From positions 62,001 to 126,000 of the IMG/VR virus record IMGVR_UViG_3300037487_000968: a stretch of DNA of 64,000 nt, one strand, 5' to 3'. Positions 27,107 through 34,195 of this stretch are shown here, piece by piece. Below the pieces are notes generated by a model. The model searched no databases and was not told where the DNA came from. It saw nothing but the letters and a program-made list of their open reading frames with translations. Both the position numbers and the translations under genes were made by a program. This DNA comes from a virus. Position 1 is the first letter of the stretch. Every line of letters starts with the position of its first letter.

Positions 27107-27319
27107 TTATGGTCCAAACTTTAACCTAAAAAATATTGCGTCCTCTTCGTTCTCGAATTCTATCGCCCATTCCGACCAGAGATTCTCTACCAAAATTATT
27201 TTAGCACCGTATTGCTTAATCCAGTCCTCATAAGAAGGTACATCTCCTGCTATATCAAAAATATGCTTCCTATAAAAGTCGGAGCCATTATAACCGTCGC
27301 TATATAGTTTTCGTATCAT
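27107..27319 (-). CDS. Paralogue array member 5, 70 aa
   Basis: Ends NEEDAIFFRLKFGP, preceded by EDWIKQYGAK and WAIEF. Directly follows the upstream member with a 4-bp overlap. Unknown function. Confidence 0.68.
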   Translation of the reverse strand: MIRKLYSDGYNGSDFYRKHIFDIAGDVPSYEDWIKQYGAKIILVENLWSEWAIEFENEEDAIFFRLKFGP

Positions 27320-27546
27320 AATCCATACTTTAATCTAAACGCTGTAGCATCCTCACGCCTAACAAATGTTACGCCAAACGCAGACTTACTATATCTGTTA
27401 CTCTTCATTCTAAATGCTGCATTGCCACGCTTAGTTTTCGGCAACGCTGCCAACCAACGAGACTGTTCTATCAATAGTTCAACATTCAACCCTGCTACGG
27501 AATCTAGTATGTCAGTATTCTTATCAAAGATATAAATTGTTTTCAT
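27316..27546 (-). CDS. Paralogue array member 4, 76 aa
   Basis: Ends RREDATAFRLKYGL. The N-terminal half differs from its siblings (KTIYIFDKNTDIL). 4-bp overlaps on both sides. Confidence 0.68.
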   Translation of the reverse strand: MKTIYIFDKNTDILDSVAGLNVELLIEQSRWLAALPKTKRGNAAFRMKSNRYSKSAFGVTFVRREDATAFRLKYGL

Positions 27547-27752
27547 AATCCAAACTTTAATTTAACTATTACGGCTTGTTCGGAATCTAAAGTTATTCCA
27601 CACAGGTATGTTGACCTAGATGTAGAAACACCCCACGCAGCATAATTTCGAAATACTTCATCTACATTCTCAAGTACCCAGTCTTCTAACTCTTTATTCT
27701 TAAGACGTTGATTATTGTATCGCTCCATACCAGCAAAACTAATATAACTCAT
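27543..27752 (-). CDS. Paralogue array member 3, 69 aa
   Basis: Ends DSEQAVIVKLKFGL, a diverged version of the signature. Central LEDWVLENVDEVF and WGVST match the Trp positions of the family. 4-bp overlaps. Confidence 0.68.
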   Translation of the reverse strand: MSYISFAGMERYNNQRLKNKELEDWVLENVDEVFRNYAAWGVSTSRSTYLCGITLDSEQAVIVKLKFGL

Positions 27753-27934
27753 AATTGAAACCTTAACTTGAAAGCTGTGGCATCTTCACTATCATTGAAG
27801 TAAAACGAACACGGATACCACTGAAACCACCAACTACTTTCACCTATATTATTATAACACCATTCTCTGTATATAATTACCATATTAACATTGAGTTGAC
27901 CTATATCAATATTAATCCACATACTATAATCCAA
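27749..27934 (-). CDS. Paralogue array member 2, 61 aa
   Basis: Ends DSEDATAFKLRFQL, with WWFQWYPCSFYF before it. Shortest member, overlapping member 1 by 11 bp. Unknown function. Confidence 0.68.
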   Translation of the reverse strand: MDYSMWINIDIGQLNVNMVIIYREWCYNNIGESSWWFQWYPCSFYFNDSEDATAFKLRFQL

Positions 27935-28133
27935 ACTTCAACTTGAACACTATAGCAACATCCTCGTCTTGAATGTAGACACCTTGTCCCACCACGTCTC
28001 CACGTCTCCACTTCCAACCCACATCCTCGGGACCCGCATGAAGTTCTAACCAATCCCGATATTCTTTAAATTCGTTATGTTCGTCGGTCCAATGTGAAAA
28101 GACATGGCGTTCAGCAATATTCACATATATCAT
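27924..28133 (-). CDS. Paralogue array member 1, 69 aa
   Basis: First gene of the array. Ends DEDVAIVFKLKFGL, with WKWRRGDVVG before it. A TATAAT-like box (around 28171-28176) lies about 40 bp upstream without a good -35, so transcription may depend on a phage factor. Unknown function. Confidence 0.66.
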   Translation of the reverse strand: MIYVNIAERHVFSHWTDEHNEFKEYRDWLELHAGPEDVGWKWRRGDVVGQGVYIQDEDVAIVFKLKFGL

Positions 28134-28140
28134 ATATCAT

Positions 28141-29080
28141 TGTAAGCTTGAAGTTAGAAACATAGAGTCATTATAACATAGAAAATTTAGAAAGGTCTAT
28201 AGTGTTGGGCAGAAAAATTTGTGTAAAAATTTTTAAGGTGGGAGAAATCGACCGACCAAGATAAAAAGGTGGCCCTATATAGATAGGCGAAAAAGTATAG
28301 GGCGTGCTTGCCCGAGGCTTTCAAATTGCTCATCTTCTCGCAGTATATACGCTGACCGCGCTGCAAACTGCGAGACTATGCAAATGCTGTAAAAACTGTA
28401 GCCTCGCACTGTACAGCACGCAACTAAATTGCGTACGAGGCAACGTGCTGCACGTTAGCACACGCTAACATACAGTCTCGCTGCTACTATGCACGCTACA
28501 TGCATAGTAGCACGGGGGTGCTGTGTTACAGTTGTTGTGCTGCGCTAAGTACGCTGCACAAGTCGTTTTGTGTACACTGCTTGCAGTAATTGTTAACTGT
28601 GAGACAACTGTTTGCGCTGCGTTGCATAAACTGTACATCCTTGCGAGGGTTGTACTGCTGTGCGCTTGCAAGTGTAATGCGCTGCACTTGCGCTGCTATT
28701 GTGCGCTGTTTGCTGCGTGTGTACTGTGTAGTAGTTTGTGCGTGCATAGTGTGCTTTACTAGTTAGTTGCTGCATAATGTTGTGCAGTGCTTGTATTATA
28801 GCGCACTTTTTATGTTTCGTGTGTTGTATTTGTGCAACAATGCAAAAATAAGTTACGCACTGGAATCGTGCGTAACTTAGGCTTAACCTGTACGACAGTG
28901 CCGAGACAGCACAAACCTATCAAATTGGGCTGTCTCGCGTTTAGCCTATACTGGGCCCAACCGTGGCCGAGACCACTGTATGTGCGTAGGTGGCTACACT
29001 GGGTGCTATACAGTGTACCAAGTATAACACACCCTGCACCCAGTGTCTACCCATACCCCTATGGGGTGTATGGGTATGGG
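28141..29080. other. Non-coding region with strong hairpins and a skewed TGC-rich stretch
   Basis: No credible gene. It holds perfect inverted repeats: GCCCTATA (28272/28296), TCTCGCAG (28336/28368), GCCTCG (28401/28436), an 11-bp stem (28482-28492/28502-28512), an 11-bp stem AAGTTACGCAC (28850/28868), CGAGACAGC (28902/28929) and ACCCATACCC (29049/29072). Between 28513 and 28860 the plus strand is very poor in A and rich in TG and GC words. Frames open there in several registers look like chance. Confidence 0.7.
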
Positions 29081-29087
29081 TGGCCCC

Positions 29088-29372
29088 CTATGCCTCCACC
29101 TTGTCCCAGCCGTAGGGCTCGTACTCAACCTTCTGGCCCATTGCTTCGAGGTCCGCCTTAGCTTGGTTGAGCATGGCTGACTTGGTGCGAAGCTTGGCCC
29201 CTCGGAGTTCGCCATCGCATGTCAAGCACTCCGGGCTAAGGCAAGTGAGCAGGCGATCAGCCAGGTTCTTCTTGTCCTCGGCTGTAAGGGCTTTAATGTC
29301 AAACACAGGAGCAGAGGGTTCCCAAAACTTTGCCATACGGTTCTCCTGCTCAATGAACTTCTTAAGTGACAT
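29088..29372 (-). CDS. Hypothetical protein, 94 aa
   Basis: Starts at ATG 29372 (SLKKFIEQENR) behind AAAGGAG. The longer frame only translates the promoter cassette. LLTCLSPECLTCDGELRGAKL holds three Cys, possibly a metal site. C-terminal helix then YEPYGWDKVEA. Own promoter at 29404-29432. Confidence 0.7.
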   Translation of the reverse strand: MSLKKFIEQENRMAKFWEPSAPVFDIKALTAEDKKNLADRLLTCLSPECLTCDGELRGAKLRTKSAMLNQAKADLEAMGQKVEYEPYGWDKVEA

Positions 29373-29403
29373 AACTAACTCCTTTGTGTGTTGCGATGTG
29401 TTT

Positions 29404-29432
29404 ATTATAGCGTAAAGGAACTGTGCTGTCAA
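29404..29432 (-). promoter_or_regulatory. Promoter for gene 29088-29372
   Basis: TTGACA, 17 bp, TATAAT, then the constant leader with CATCGCAACA and AAAGGAG. The upstream gene's TGA lies inside the -35. Confidence 0.8.
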
Positions 29433-29581
29433 CTGTTTTTAATGTAAAGTTGATAGTCCTCTGTGGAGATGTAGGGACCAATGAAGCTACCCGCGAGGTT
29501 GTACCATGTGAGTGTTACTCTCACATTCAGCATAACTTGCTTATGCTCTGCGGGTGTGAGGAGGATTTGATTTGCTTCCAT
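29429..29581 (-). CDS. Hypothetical protein, 50 aa, probably leaderless
   Basis: Frame starting MEANQILLTPAEHKQV and ending YIKNS. The ATG is only 5 nt downstream of a TATACT -10 box, so the transcript would begin at or next to the start codon. No Shine-Dalgarno is present. Its TGA stop is inside the next gene's -35. Function unknown. Confidence 0.6.
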   Translation of the reverse strand: MEANQILLTPAEHKQVMLNVRVTLTWYNLAGSFIGPYISTEDYQLYIKNS

Positions 29582-29586
29582 ACTGT

Positions 29587-29615
29587 AGTATAATACAGTT
29601 GGAAGCAGTTGTCAA
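29587..29615 (-). promoter_or_regulatory. Promoter, likely giving a leaderless mRNA
   Basis: TTGACA, 17 bp, TATACT. The -10 ends 5 nt before the ATG at 29581. Confidence 0.75.
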
Positions 29616-29621
29616 CTGTTA

Positions 29622-30038
29622 TTACCTGACCATGCAGCCAGTAAATACATAAGTCTCGACATAACGCCCTGACTGGTCCTGATAGTAACTGCGAGAGTAA
29701 GTTGCGTCTGTGCCTTGCGGGCAGACAGGCTGCTGCTGTGGGGGTGTTGCGGGCACTACAACGACTGTAGCTGGCTCGCTAGGGCGTGTCGCACCGTAGA
29801 CTATTGCCCCAGTGATTAGTGCTGGCACGAACCAACCTAAGCCTGGGCCGCCTCTGTAGCCGCCGTTGTCATGTCTGTAGTTAGCGGCAGGCCAGTGTCC
29901 TGGGCCGCCTCTGTAGCCGCCGTTGTCATGTCTGTAGTTAGCGGCAGGCCAGTGTCCTGGGCGGTACTGCTGATTGTGCTGAGCGTGTGCGCTTACTAGG
30001 GCAAGGCCTAGTATAATTGCTGTTAGAAACTTTTTCAT
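29622..30038 (-). CDS. Secreted Gly/Tyr/Pro-rich repeat protein, 138 aa
   Basis: A clear Sec signal peptide (KKFLTAIILGLALVSAHA, cleavage after AHA) precedes two identical 19-residue repeats, GHWPAANYRHDNGGYRGGP. Then comes a hydrophobic stretch (WFVPALITGAIVYGA), a Pro-rich linker and a C-terminal part with two Cys. It resembles host-type periplasmic glycine-rich proteins. Exported phage proteins of this kind may act on the envelope. Function unknown. Confidence 0.75.
   Translation of the reverse strand: MKKFLTAIILGLALVSAHAQHNQQYRPGHWPAANYRHDNGGYRGGPGHWPAANYRHDNGGYRGGPGLGWFVPALITGAIVYGATRPSEPATVVVVPATPPQQQPVCPQGTDATYSRSYYQDQSGRYVETYVFTGCMVR
29842..29955 (-). repeat. 57-bp in-frame tandem repeat, two copies
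   Basis: Copies begin at 29842 and 29899 and encode the duplicated 19-residue unit of the secreted protein. Near-perfect identity points to recent duplication. Confidence 0.9.
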
Positions 30039-30064
30039 TTGGTACTCCTGTGTGCTATGTATTT

Positions 30065-30093
30065 ATTATAACAGAAAGAAGAGCTGCTGTCAA
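30065..30093 (-). promoter_or_regulatory. Promoter for the secreted repeat protein
   Basis: TTGACA, 17 bp, TATAAT, then a leader ending AGGAGTACCAAATG. Confidence 0.8.
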
Positions 30094-30097
30094 GTAG

Positions 30098-30265
30098 TTA
30101 CAATGCAAAAGTAACTACCTCGTCACTGGGCAGTTTAATGTCTGCAGTTGCCTGCAAGAGCATAGACTTGTAGCGGTACATAAACACTTTGTTGCTGTTT
30201 GCCTCTGCAAGCGGAACAAAGACGCCATTAACTAAGTAGAGGCTGTTGCGTTTTAGTGTGTACAT
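30098..30265 (-). CDS. Hypothetical protein, 55 aa
   Basis: MYTLKRNSLYLVNGVFVPLA, then a helix with FMYRYKSMLLQ. ATG is preceded by AAAGGAAC and the promoter at 30291. Small beta-start protein of unknown role. Confidence 0.65.
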   Translation of the reverse strand: MYTLKRNSLYLVNGVFVPLAEANSNKVFMYRYKSMLLQATADIKLPSDEVVTFAL

Positions 30266-30290
30266 GCTTGTTCCTTTGTGCTATGTGTTT

Positions 30291-30319
30291 ATTATAGCAC
30301 AAAGTGAAACTAAACGCAA
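30291..30319 (-). promoter_or_regulatory. Promoter for gene 30098-30265
   Basis: TTGCGT (weak -35), 17 bp, TATAAT and the constant leader. Confidence 0.7.
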
Positions 30320-30332
30320 GCTTTATTTACAT

Positions 30333-30352
30333 TGTTACATCTTGTTACATCT
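30333..30352. repeat. 20-bp inverted repeat, left copy
   Basis: TGTTACATCTTGTTACATCT. Its exact reverse complement is at 34585-34604, 4.2 kb away. Both copies adjoin the hairpin-unit regions. Confidence 0.85.
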
Positions 30353-30587
30353 TAGCAGCCGCGCATAGGCAGTGTCAGGTCTTAAGTTTGTGCATGAGGC
30401 TTTGTGCCGCCCATCATCTATTACGCAGAACCTCGGGATCTTAAGTATACCTTGTTTAGGTAAAACGCATAATTGCGAGACTTTAGCAATTGTGCTGATC
30501 TCTTTGGCATTTGTTTAGAACCTCGGAGTTATGCATTTTAACCTTAACTGACCTGCAGTAGGACTGCGAGGCTCTATGTAAAAAGAC

Positions 30588-30616
30588 TTGACTTGGCAGG
30601 CGATTTTTTGTATAAT
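30588..30616 (+). promoter_or_regulatory. Plus-strand promoter in the hairpin array
   Basis: TTGACT, 17 bp, TATAAT. No gene follows. The transcript would begin near GGAGGGAGAGCTCTGACC, which resembles the start made by the promoter at 31059. Confidence 0.75.
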
Positions 30617-31058
30617 AAGGCATAGGAGGGAGAGCTCTGACCTCAAAACTTTTGGCCTCGGAAAAAGTTTGGCACTAAGCTTAGATTGTGTAGAGGCTTT
30701 GCACGCTAATGCCTATGTCTTTGCTGAGCCTCGGAGTTATGCATTTTAACCTTAACTGACCTGCAGTGGGTTTGCGAGGCTTTGCTGTTAATGTCTTTTA
30801 AGATCTGTTTTATAAGACGTTTTGCACGCAGCCTCGGATGTTTGTGTTTGATCAGTGCACAGAATCTACTAAGTGCGAGGTTCTGGCATTTTAGGGCTTG
30901 TAAGTTGTTGATTTATAAGGCTTTTTTTAACTAAAACAAATAAGTTTTTGTTTTTGTAGATTCTTAAAATTTAGTCTTTTACTGATCTCTAAGAGCCTCG
31001 GAGTTTATAGATTCTGTGCACTGATCAAACACAAAAACGCGAGGCACAGCAAAAGTTA

Positions 31059-31087
31059 TTGACAAGACCTGCGATCTGCCTTATAAT
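31059..31087 (+). promoter_or_regulatory. Plus-strand promoter for a ~310-nt untranslated RNA
   Basis: TTGACA, 17 bp, TATAAT. The region to the terminator at 31385 has three hairpin units and no open frame of note. Confidence 0.78.
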
Positions 31088-31384
31088 TTTTACATAGCAC
31101 CATTTGGAGGGGAAGCTCTGACTTGTTCCCAAAAATCGTCTCGGCCGGCACGCGCTTGCACAAGAGCAATGTGTGCGAGACTGCACGCAAACATCTTAAA
31201 GACAGGCGGCTAACAGATTCTGTTATTGCTAGAGCCTCGGGTAGGCAAGTGCAGGTTGATAAAACCTAAACCGAGGCTCTGCTTAGGTCTGTGTTTGATC
31301 TATAGATCTTAGACGACAATTAAGACGTAGTCTCGGGCTTTAGCACGCAACTACCTTTAGTGTGCGAGAGTTTGTGGCCACAAT

Positions 31385-31413
31385 AAAAGGGGCCTAAGCC
31401 CCTTTTTGCCCCT
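31385..31413. terminator. Bidirectional intrinsic terminator
   Basis: AAAAGGGGC, loop CTAA, GCCCCTTTTT. A tract on one side and T tract on the other, ending the plus-strand RNA and the minus-strand gene at 31422. Confidence 0.8.
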
Positions 31414-31421
31414 GCCGGGCC

Positions 31422-31670
31422 CTAGTCGTTGATGATGAGCAGCCCGTGCCCCGCGAGTGCAGGGTTGATGCTAAGGCTGTTGCCCGTCGGGGCATAGCGC
31501 CAGCCCATGATGTCTTCCCCTGAGATATCTTTGTCGGCGTGCGTAAAGACAAAGGCGTAGCCGTCGACAGTGACGTATTGCCCAGGGCTACTGATCCTCA
31601 GGTCGCTCGCTTCAGCAACATAGGTTTTAGTTGCCAGGTTGTAGCTAAACTGCGATTCTTTGAAGTTCAT
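31422..31670 (-). CDS. Hypothetical protein, 82 aa
   Basis: Start at ATG 31670 behind CAACAAGGAG (the longer frame is promoter). NFKESQFSYNLATKTYVAEA and a beta-rich middle (QYVTVDGYAFVFTH). Unknown function. Confidence 0.7.
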   Translation of the reverse strand: MNFKESQFSYNLATKTYVAEASDLRISSPGQYVTVDGYAFVFTHADKDISGEDIMGWRYAPTGNSLSINPALAGHGLLIIND

Positions 31671-31697
31671 TTGCTGCGCTCCTTGTTGCGATATGCT

Positions 31698-31726
31698 ATT
31701 ATAGCGCAACTGGAGCGATGTGTCAA
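31698..31726 (-). promoter_or_regulatory. Promoter for gene 31422-31670
   Basis: TTGACA, 17 bp, TATAAT. The upstream gene's TGA is within the -35. Confidence 0.8.
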
Positions 31727-32061
31727 TAGTTAAAACTCACCCTCGTACGGATCAGGAGACGCCTTGAGCCCAGGTGCGAGACACTCACATGCCTGCTCGC
31801 ACACCCGCAGCAGTCGTGCTCATGTCTGCAATTGCTACCGCCCAGTGTGTCTCGCAGCGCCTGGATCAGCTGCTGCATGTTGACACCAGAGGGCGCCCTG
31901 GCGTACTGCACAAACGCCCCACCGTCGTCGTAGTCTTTAGGCGCCTCGGTTTGCCTTGCTGGTGTCATATTGACTGAGCCCAGGTACACATCCTTGTCCA
32001 GGTAACGCCAGCCATCGGCATAACCATGCGTTAGGCGTTTGAATGCGTAGACCTTTTCCAT
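31723..32061 (-). CDS. Hypothetical protein, 112 aa
   Basis: EKVYAFKRLTHGYADGWRYL at the start. A Cys/His cluster near the C-terminus (CRHEHDCCGCASRH) could bind a metal. Stop codon inside the next -35 box. Unknown function. Confidence 0.68.
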   Translation of the reverse strand: MEKVYAFKRLTHGYADGWRYLDKDVYLGSVNMTPARQTEAPKDYDDGGAFVQYARAPSGVNMQQLIQALRDTLGGSNCRHEHDCCGCASRHVSVSHLGSRRLLIRTRVSFNY

Positions 32062-32087
32062 TGTTGACTCCTTGTTGCGATGTATGT

Positions 32088-32116
32088 ATTATAACGCAAT
32101 TGGAAGTCTTTGTCAA
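32088..32116 (-). promoter_or_regulatory. Promoter for gene 31723-32061
   Basis: TTGACA, 17 bp with central TTCC, TATAAT. -35 overlaps the upstream TGA. Confidence 0.8.
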
Positions 32117-32361
32117 GCTTCTGTAAGCTGTTTTAGGCTGCGCTTTGCCAGGAGGATGTTCTCCATAAAAGCAGAGCGGAGCAGGCTAGCTGCCTCGTTG
32201 CGAGTATGGCCGTTGTTTAGGAGTTGCTTCAAGAAGGGAGTGCCCAGGATGGCAACCTCTGCTTGCATCAGCGGCGTAGGAGGTTTTCCTTTGAGGTGCG
32301 CTACCGCTGTGCTAAACTGCATCAGGATGAAAGCGTCTGTGTCTTGTAAGTGTTGTGCCAT
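32113..32361 (-). CDS. Hypothetical helical protein, 82 aa
   Basis: Hydrophobic and helical (AFILMQFSTAVAHLKG, EVAILGTPFLKQLL), soluble-looking, ending KRSLKQLTEA. Unknown function. Confidence 0.68.
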   Translation of the reverse strand: MAQHLQDTDAFILMQFSTAVAHLKGKPPTPLMQAEVAILGTPFLKQLLNNGHTRNEAASLLRSAFMENILLAKRSLKQLTEA

Positions 32362-32388
32362 TTGCTGCTCCTATGTTGCTATGTATTT

Positions 32389-32417
32389 ATTATAGCACCA
32401 TAGGAAGCTGCTGTCAA
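32389..32417 (-). promoter_or_regulatory. Promoter for gene 32113-32361
   Basis: TTGACA, 17 bp, TATAAT. -35 overlaps the upstream TGA. Confidence 0.8.
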
Positions 32418-32707
32418 TAGCTATAGGAATATTGTTGTACTTCAAAAACTTTGTCGAGCTTTTTTTGCACGTCTGGCTTAGTGACGCTGTAAGTCTCTGA
32501 TGCGTTAGAGTGCTTAACGAGCGTTGCAACTGCGGCATCGATGCTTTGCTGCGTAAGCATTGACACAGGATTGAGTGTCTCGTAGTACGTTGCTGTTGCT
32601 TGCACAAGTTTGCTCTCGAAGCCTGCTAGTAAGATGTACTGCACTGCTGCCTGAGAGCCTTGCAATTTACGTGCAATAATGCGTGTAAACAAAGTACCGT
32701 TTTTCAT
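32414..32707 (-). CDS. Hypothetical protein, 97 aa
   Basis: KNGTLFTRIIARKLQGSQAA then a helical body with LVKHSNASETYSVTKPDVQKK. Ends in YSYSY. Unknown function. Confidence 0.68.
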   Translation of the reverse strand: MKNGTLFTRIIARKLQGSQAAVQYILLAGFESKLVQATATYYETLNPVSMLTQQSIDAAVATLVKHSNASETYSVTKPDVQKKLDKVFEVQQYSYSY

Positions 32708-32731
32708 ATTACTCCTTGTTGCGATGTGTTT

Positions 32732-32760
32732 ATTATACTGCTAAGGAACGGTACTGTCAA
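32732..32760 (-). promoter_or_regulatory. Promoter for gene 32414-32707
   Basis: TTGACA, 17 bp with GTTCC, TATAAT and the constant leader. Confidence 0.8.
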
Positions 32761-32787
32761 CAACTATTTTCATCTTTGCGTGTCAAA

Positions 32788-32836
32788 CCTGTCTCGGTTT
32801 TTCCCGCAAGAACCTGCCGCAGGAAGGCGAGACAGG
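32788..32836. repeat. CTCG/CGAG hairpin unit
   Basis: Perfect 9-bp arms CCTGTCTCG and CGAGACAGG with an inner hairpin (CCTGC/GCAGG), between genes. Same class as the arrays at 30.4 and 44.3 kb. Confidence 0.75.
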
Positions 32837-32909
32837 CACTACACTTAAAAATGTAAACCTAAATCCTCGCATAGACTTCTGAGTCTGACCGGGCAGTCTA
32901 TCAGAGATC

Positions 32910-33023
32910 CTAGCACTGGCTCTCTATCTTGTCGCACAGGGCATTGAACTGTAGCCAGGTCAAAGGCTTGAAGTTGTTGTGTGAGCGGACATAGTGCGCT
33001 TGATAAGCATTGTAGCGTGGCAT
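32910..33023 (-). CDS. Hypothetical mini-protein, 37 aa
   Basis: MPRYNAYQAHYVRSHNNFKP ... ending CDKIESQC. The ATG follows CAGGGAGTCAAT. The longer frame upstream would need a TTG start. An alternative frame at 32845-33105 covers the same place but its sequence is less protein-like. Moderate support only. Confidence 0.45.
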   Translation of the reverse strand: MPRYNAYQAHYVRSHNNFKPLTWLQFNALCDKIESQC

Positions 33024-33185
33024 ATTGACTCCCTGTAAAGATATTATCATAAGCATCTGCATTGCTGCAACGCTTATGGAAGTACCCTTCACATCGCTTT
33101 TCCATTGTTCAACCACCGGCCCCGAAATGCGATACAACTAACCGGAGAATAACAAACAATGTCTTGTTTGCTTTGCTATGTGTTT

Positions 33186-33214
33186 ATTATAACGTAGTTG
33201 GAGCCTGCTGTCAA
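33186..33214 (-). promoter_or_regulatory. Promoter upstream of 32910-33023
   Basis: TTGACA, 17 bp, TATAAT. About 160 bp of leader lies before the mini-gene. -35 overlaps the upstream TGA. Confidence 0.75.
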
Positions 33215-33396
33215 GCCTGAACGTTCCAAGCCCGCGCCGTTTCAATCTTTCGCTTCAAGTTGATAGCGTCAATCGCAGCCTCTTTCAGGAGATGAAACGA
33301 TTTGTCAGATACCTCGAGGTTGTCCATGTTGCGCTTCAACTCGGCGTAAACCAACTCTACCATGTTCTCGACAGTCTTGAGAGATTCGTTGTTCAT
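33211..33396 (-). CDS. Hypothetical helical protein, 61 aa, probably leaderless
   Basis: All-helical and acidic to basic: VENMVELVYAELKRN, then SFHLLKEAAIDAINLKRK. ATG is 6 nt after the TATAAT box, with no Shine-Dalgarno. TGA lies inside the next -35. Unknown function. Confidence 0.65.
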   Translation of the reverse strand: MNNESLKTVENMVELVYAELKRNMDNLEVSDKSFHLLKEAAIDAINLKRKIETARAWNVQA

Positions 33397-33402
33397 GTAT
33401 GT

Positions 33403-33431
33403 ATTATAACAGGTTTGGGTATTATTGTCAA
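33403..33431 (-). promoter_or_regulatory. Promoter giving a leaderless mRNA
   Basis: TTGACA, 17 bp, TATAAT, then ACATACATG. The conserved leader is cut off at ACATAC, where ATG replaces ATC. Confidence 0.78.
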
Positions 33432-33589
33432 GCCAAAGCTATCATTAAATCAGCAGCCTCCGAGACTTTCATGTTGCTGTACTCGTCGCCGCATGTCTCT
33501 GCCAGTTTCAATGCCTTCGCAGGAACACGCATGCCGCACGCCTTCATAACCTTCAGTTCGGCCAGCAACTGTTTGACAAACTCGCTCAT
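33428..33589 (-). CDS. Hypothetical protein, 53 aa
   Basis: SEFVKQLLAELKVMKACGMR then VPAKALKLAETCGDEY. A compact helical protein with two Cys. RBS GGAGTCG. The stop codon is within the promoter of the leaderless gene. Confidence 0.65.
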   Translation of the reverse strand: MSEFVKQLLAELKVMKACGMRVPAKALKLAETCGDEYSNMKVSEAADLMIALA

Positions 33590-33616
33590 TTAACGACTCC
33601 TTGTTGTTGAGTGTTT

Positions 33617-33646
33617 ATTATAGCGCAATTGGAACAGTGCAGTCAA
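33617..33646 (-). promoter_or_regulatory. Promoter for gene 33428-33589
   Basis: TTGACT, 18 bp with GTTCC, TATAAT. Confidence 0.72.
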
Positions 33647-33652
33647 GCACTA

Positions 33653-33826
33653 TTATGCGTAATTAACTTCCTCGCACTCGACCTTTACGTCTAGTTCCGG
33701 AAACTCTGCGAGTATTTCAGCCTTTTGTGCGTCTGCTAACGCTTGTGAGCTGTGCATGCCGCACATTTCCCACTGATTCTCGTCGTCGCCGAAGCCCAGG
33801 CCGTACACTATGTAAACTTTTTGCAT
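33653..33826 (-). CDS. Hypothetical protein, 57 aa
   Basis: Start at ATG 33826 (QKVYIVYGLGFGDDENQW), behind AAGGAGCAGCA. Acidic C-terminus. Pattern suggests a small alpha/beta protein. Unknown function. Confidence 0.68.
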   Translation of the reverse strand: MQKVYIVYGLGFGDDENQWEMCGMHSSQALADAQKAEILAEFPELDVKVECEEVNYA

Positions 33827-33851
33827 TGCTGCTCCTTGTTGCGATGTATGT

Positions 33852-33880
33852 ATTATAGCGCAAAGGAACAGTGCAGTCAA
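33852..33880 (-). promoter_or_regulatory. Promoter for gene 33653-33826
   Basis: TTGACT, 17 bp with GTTCC, TATAAT. Confidence 0.78.
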
Positions 33881-33892
33881 GCACTGTTACAC

Positions 33893-34126
33893 TTAATACG
33901 CTTCTAATTCGTGTATGCAATAACGTGCGCCGAGCTGACGCAATGCAGCACGACAAGGTTCAGGCGAGATACTCCAAAACGTGCTGTAGATCTCATCGCG
34001 TAAGTCTTGTGAGATCTCGTCTTCAAACAGTGCATAGATCTGATCAAAGCTGAGGCCTTTACAAGCATTTGCAAAGTCACGCATACTGTGTATGTTACGT
34101 GCTACGACTGCAAGTGTTTTCTTCAT
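33893..34126 (-). CDS. Hypothetical protein, 77 aa
   Basis: Helical: VARNIHSMRDFANACKGL, then EDEISQDLRDEIYSTFW. Ends HELEAY. Unknown function. Confidence 0.68.
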   Translation of the reverse strand: MKKTLAVVARNIHSMRDFANACKGLSFDQIYALFEDEISQDLRDEIYSTFWSISPEPCRAALRQLGARYCIHELEAY

Positions 34127-34153
34127 ACGCTACTCCTTTGTTGCTATGTGTTT

Positions 34154-34182
34154 ATTATAGCAACAAAGAAAGCTGCTGTCAA
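34154..34182 (-). promoter_or_regulatory. Promoter for gene 33893-34126
   Basis: TTGACA, 17 bp, TATAAT. Confidence 0.8.
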
Positions 34183-34195
34183 CAACTTTAGTCTA

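Larger units (their letters stand above)
30430..31369 (+). ncRNA. Array of CTCG/CGAG-bounded hairpin units (about 8)
   Basis: No gene is present. Units of 39-52 bp begin with (C)CTCGG and end with GCGAG(G) or CCGAG: 30430-30480, 30521-30572, 30729-30780, 30832-30880, 30995-31045, 31138-31181, 31231-31280 (10-bp perfect stem AGAGCCTCGG) and 31331-31369. Units 30521 and 30729 share 39 identical bp. Units 30832 and 30995 contain 28 bp in inverted orientation. Two plus-strand promoters and a terminator suggest that they are transcribed as untranslated RNAs. Role unknown. Confidence 0.65.

Noticed and set aside
28465-28775. Several overlapping frames of 60-80 codons in the TGC-rich stretch
   Set aside because: Open on both strands by composition alone, Cys/Val-rich, no Shine-Dalgarno or promoter.
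30430-31369. CRISPR array
   Set aside because: The hairpin units have no identical direct repeats with unique spacers, lengths vary and no cas gene is present.
32845-33105. Minus-strand 86-aa frame overlapping the 37-aa gene
   Set aside because: Composition is less protein-like and no Shine-Dalgarno is seen. The 37-aa frame has GGGAG. Not fully excluded.
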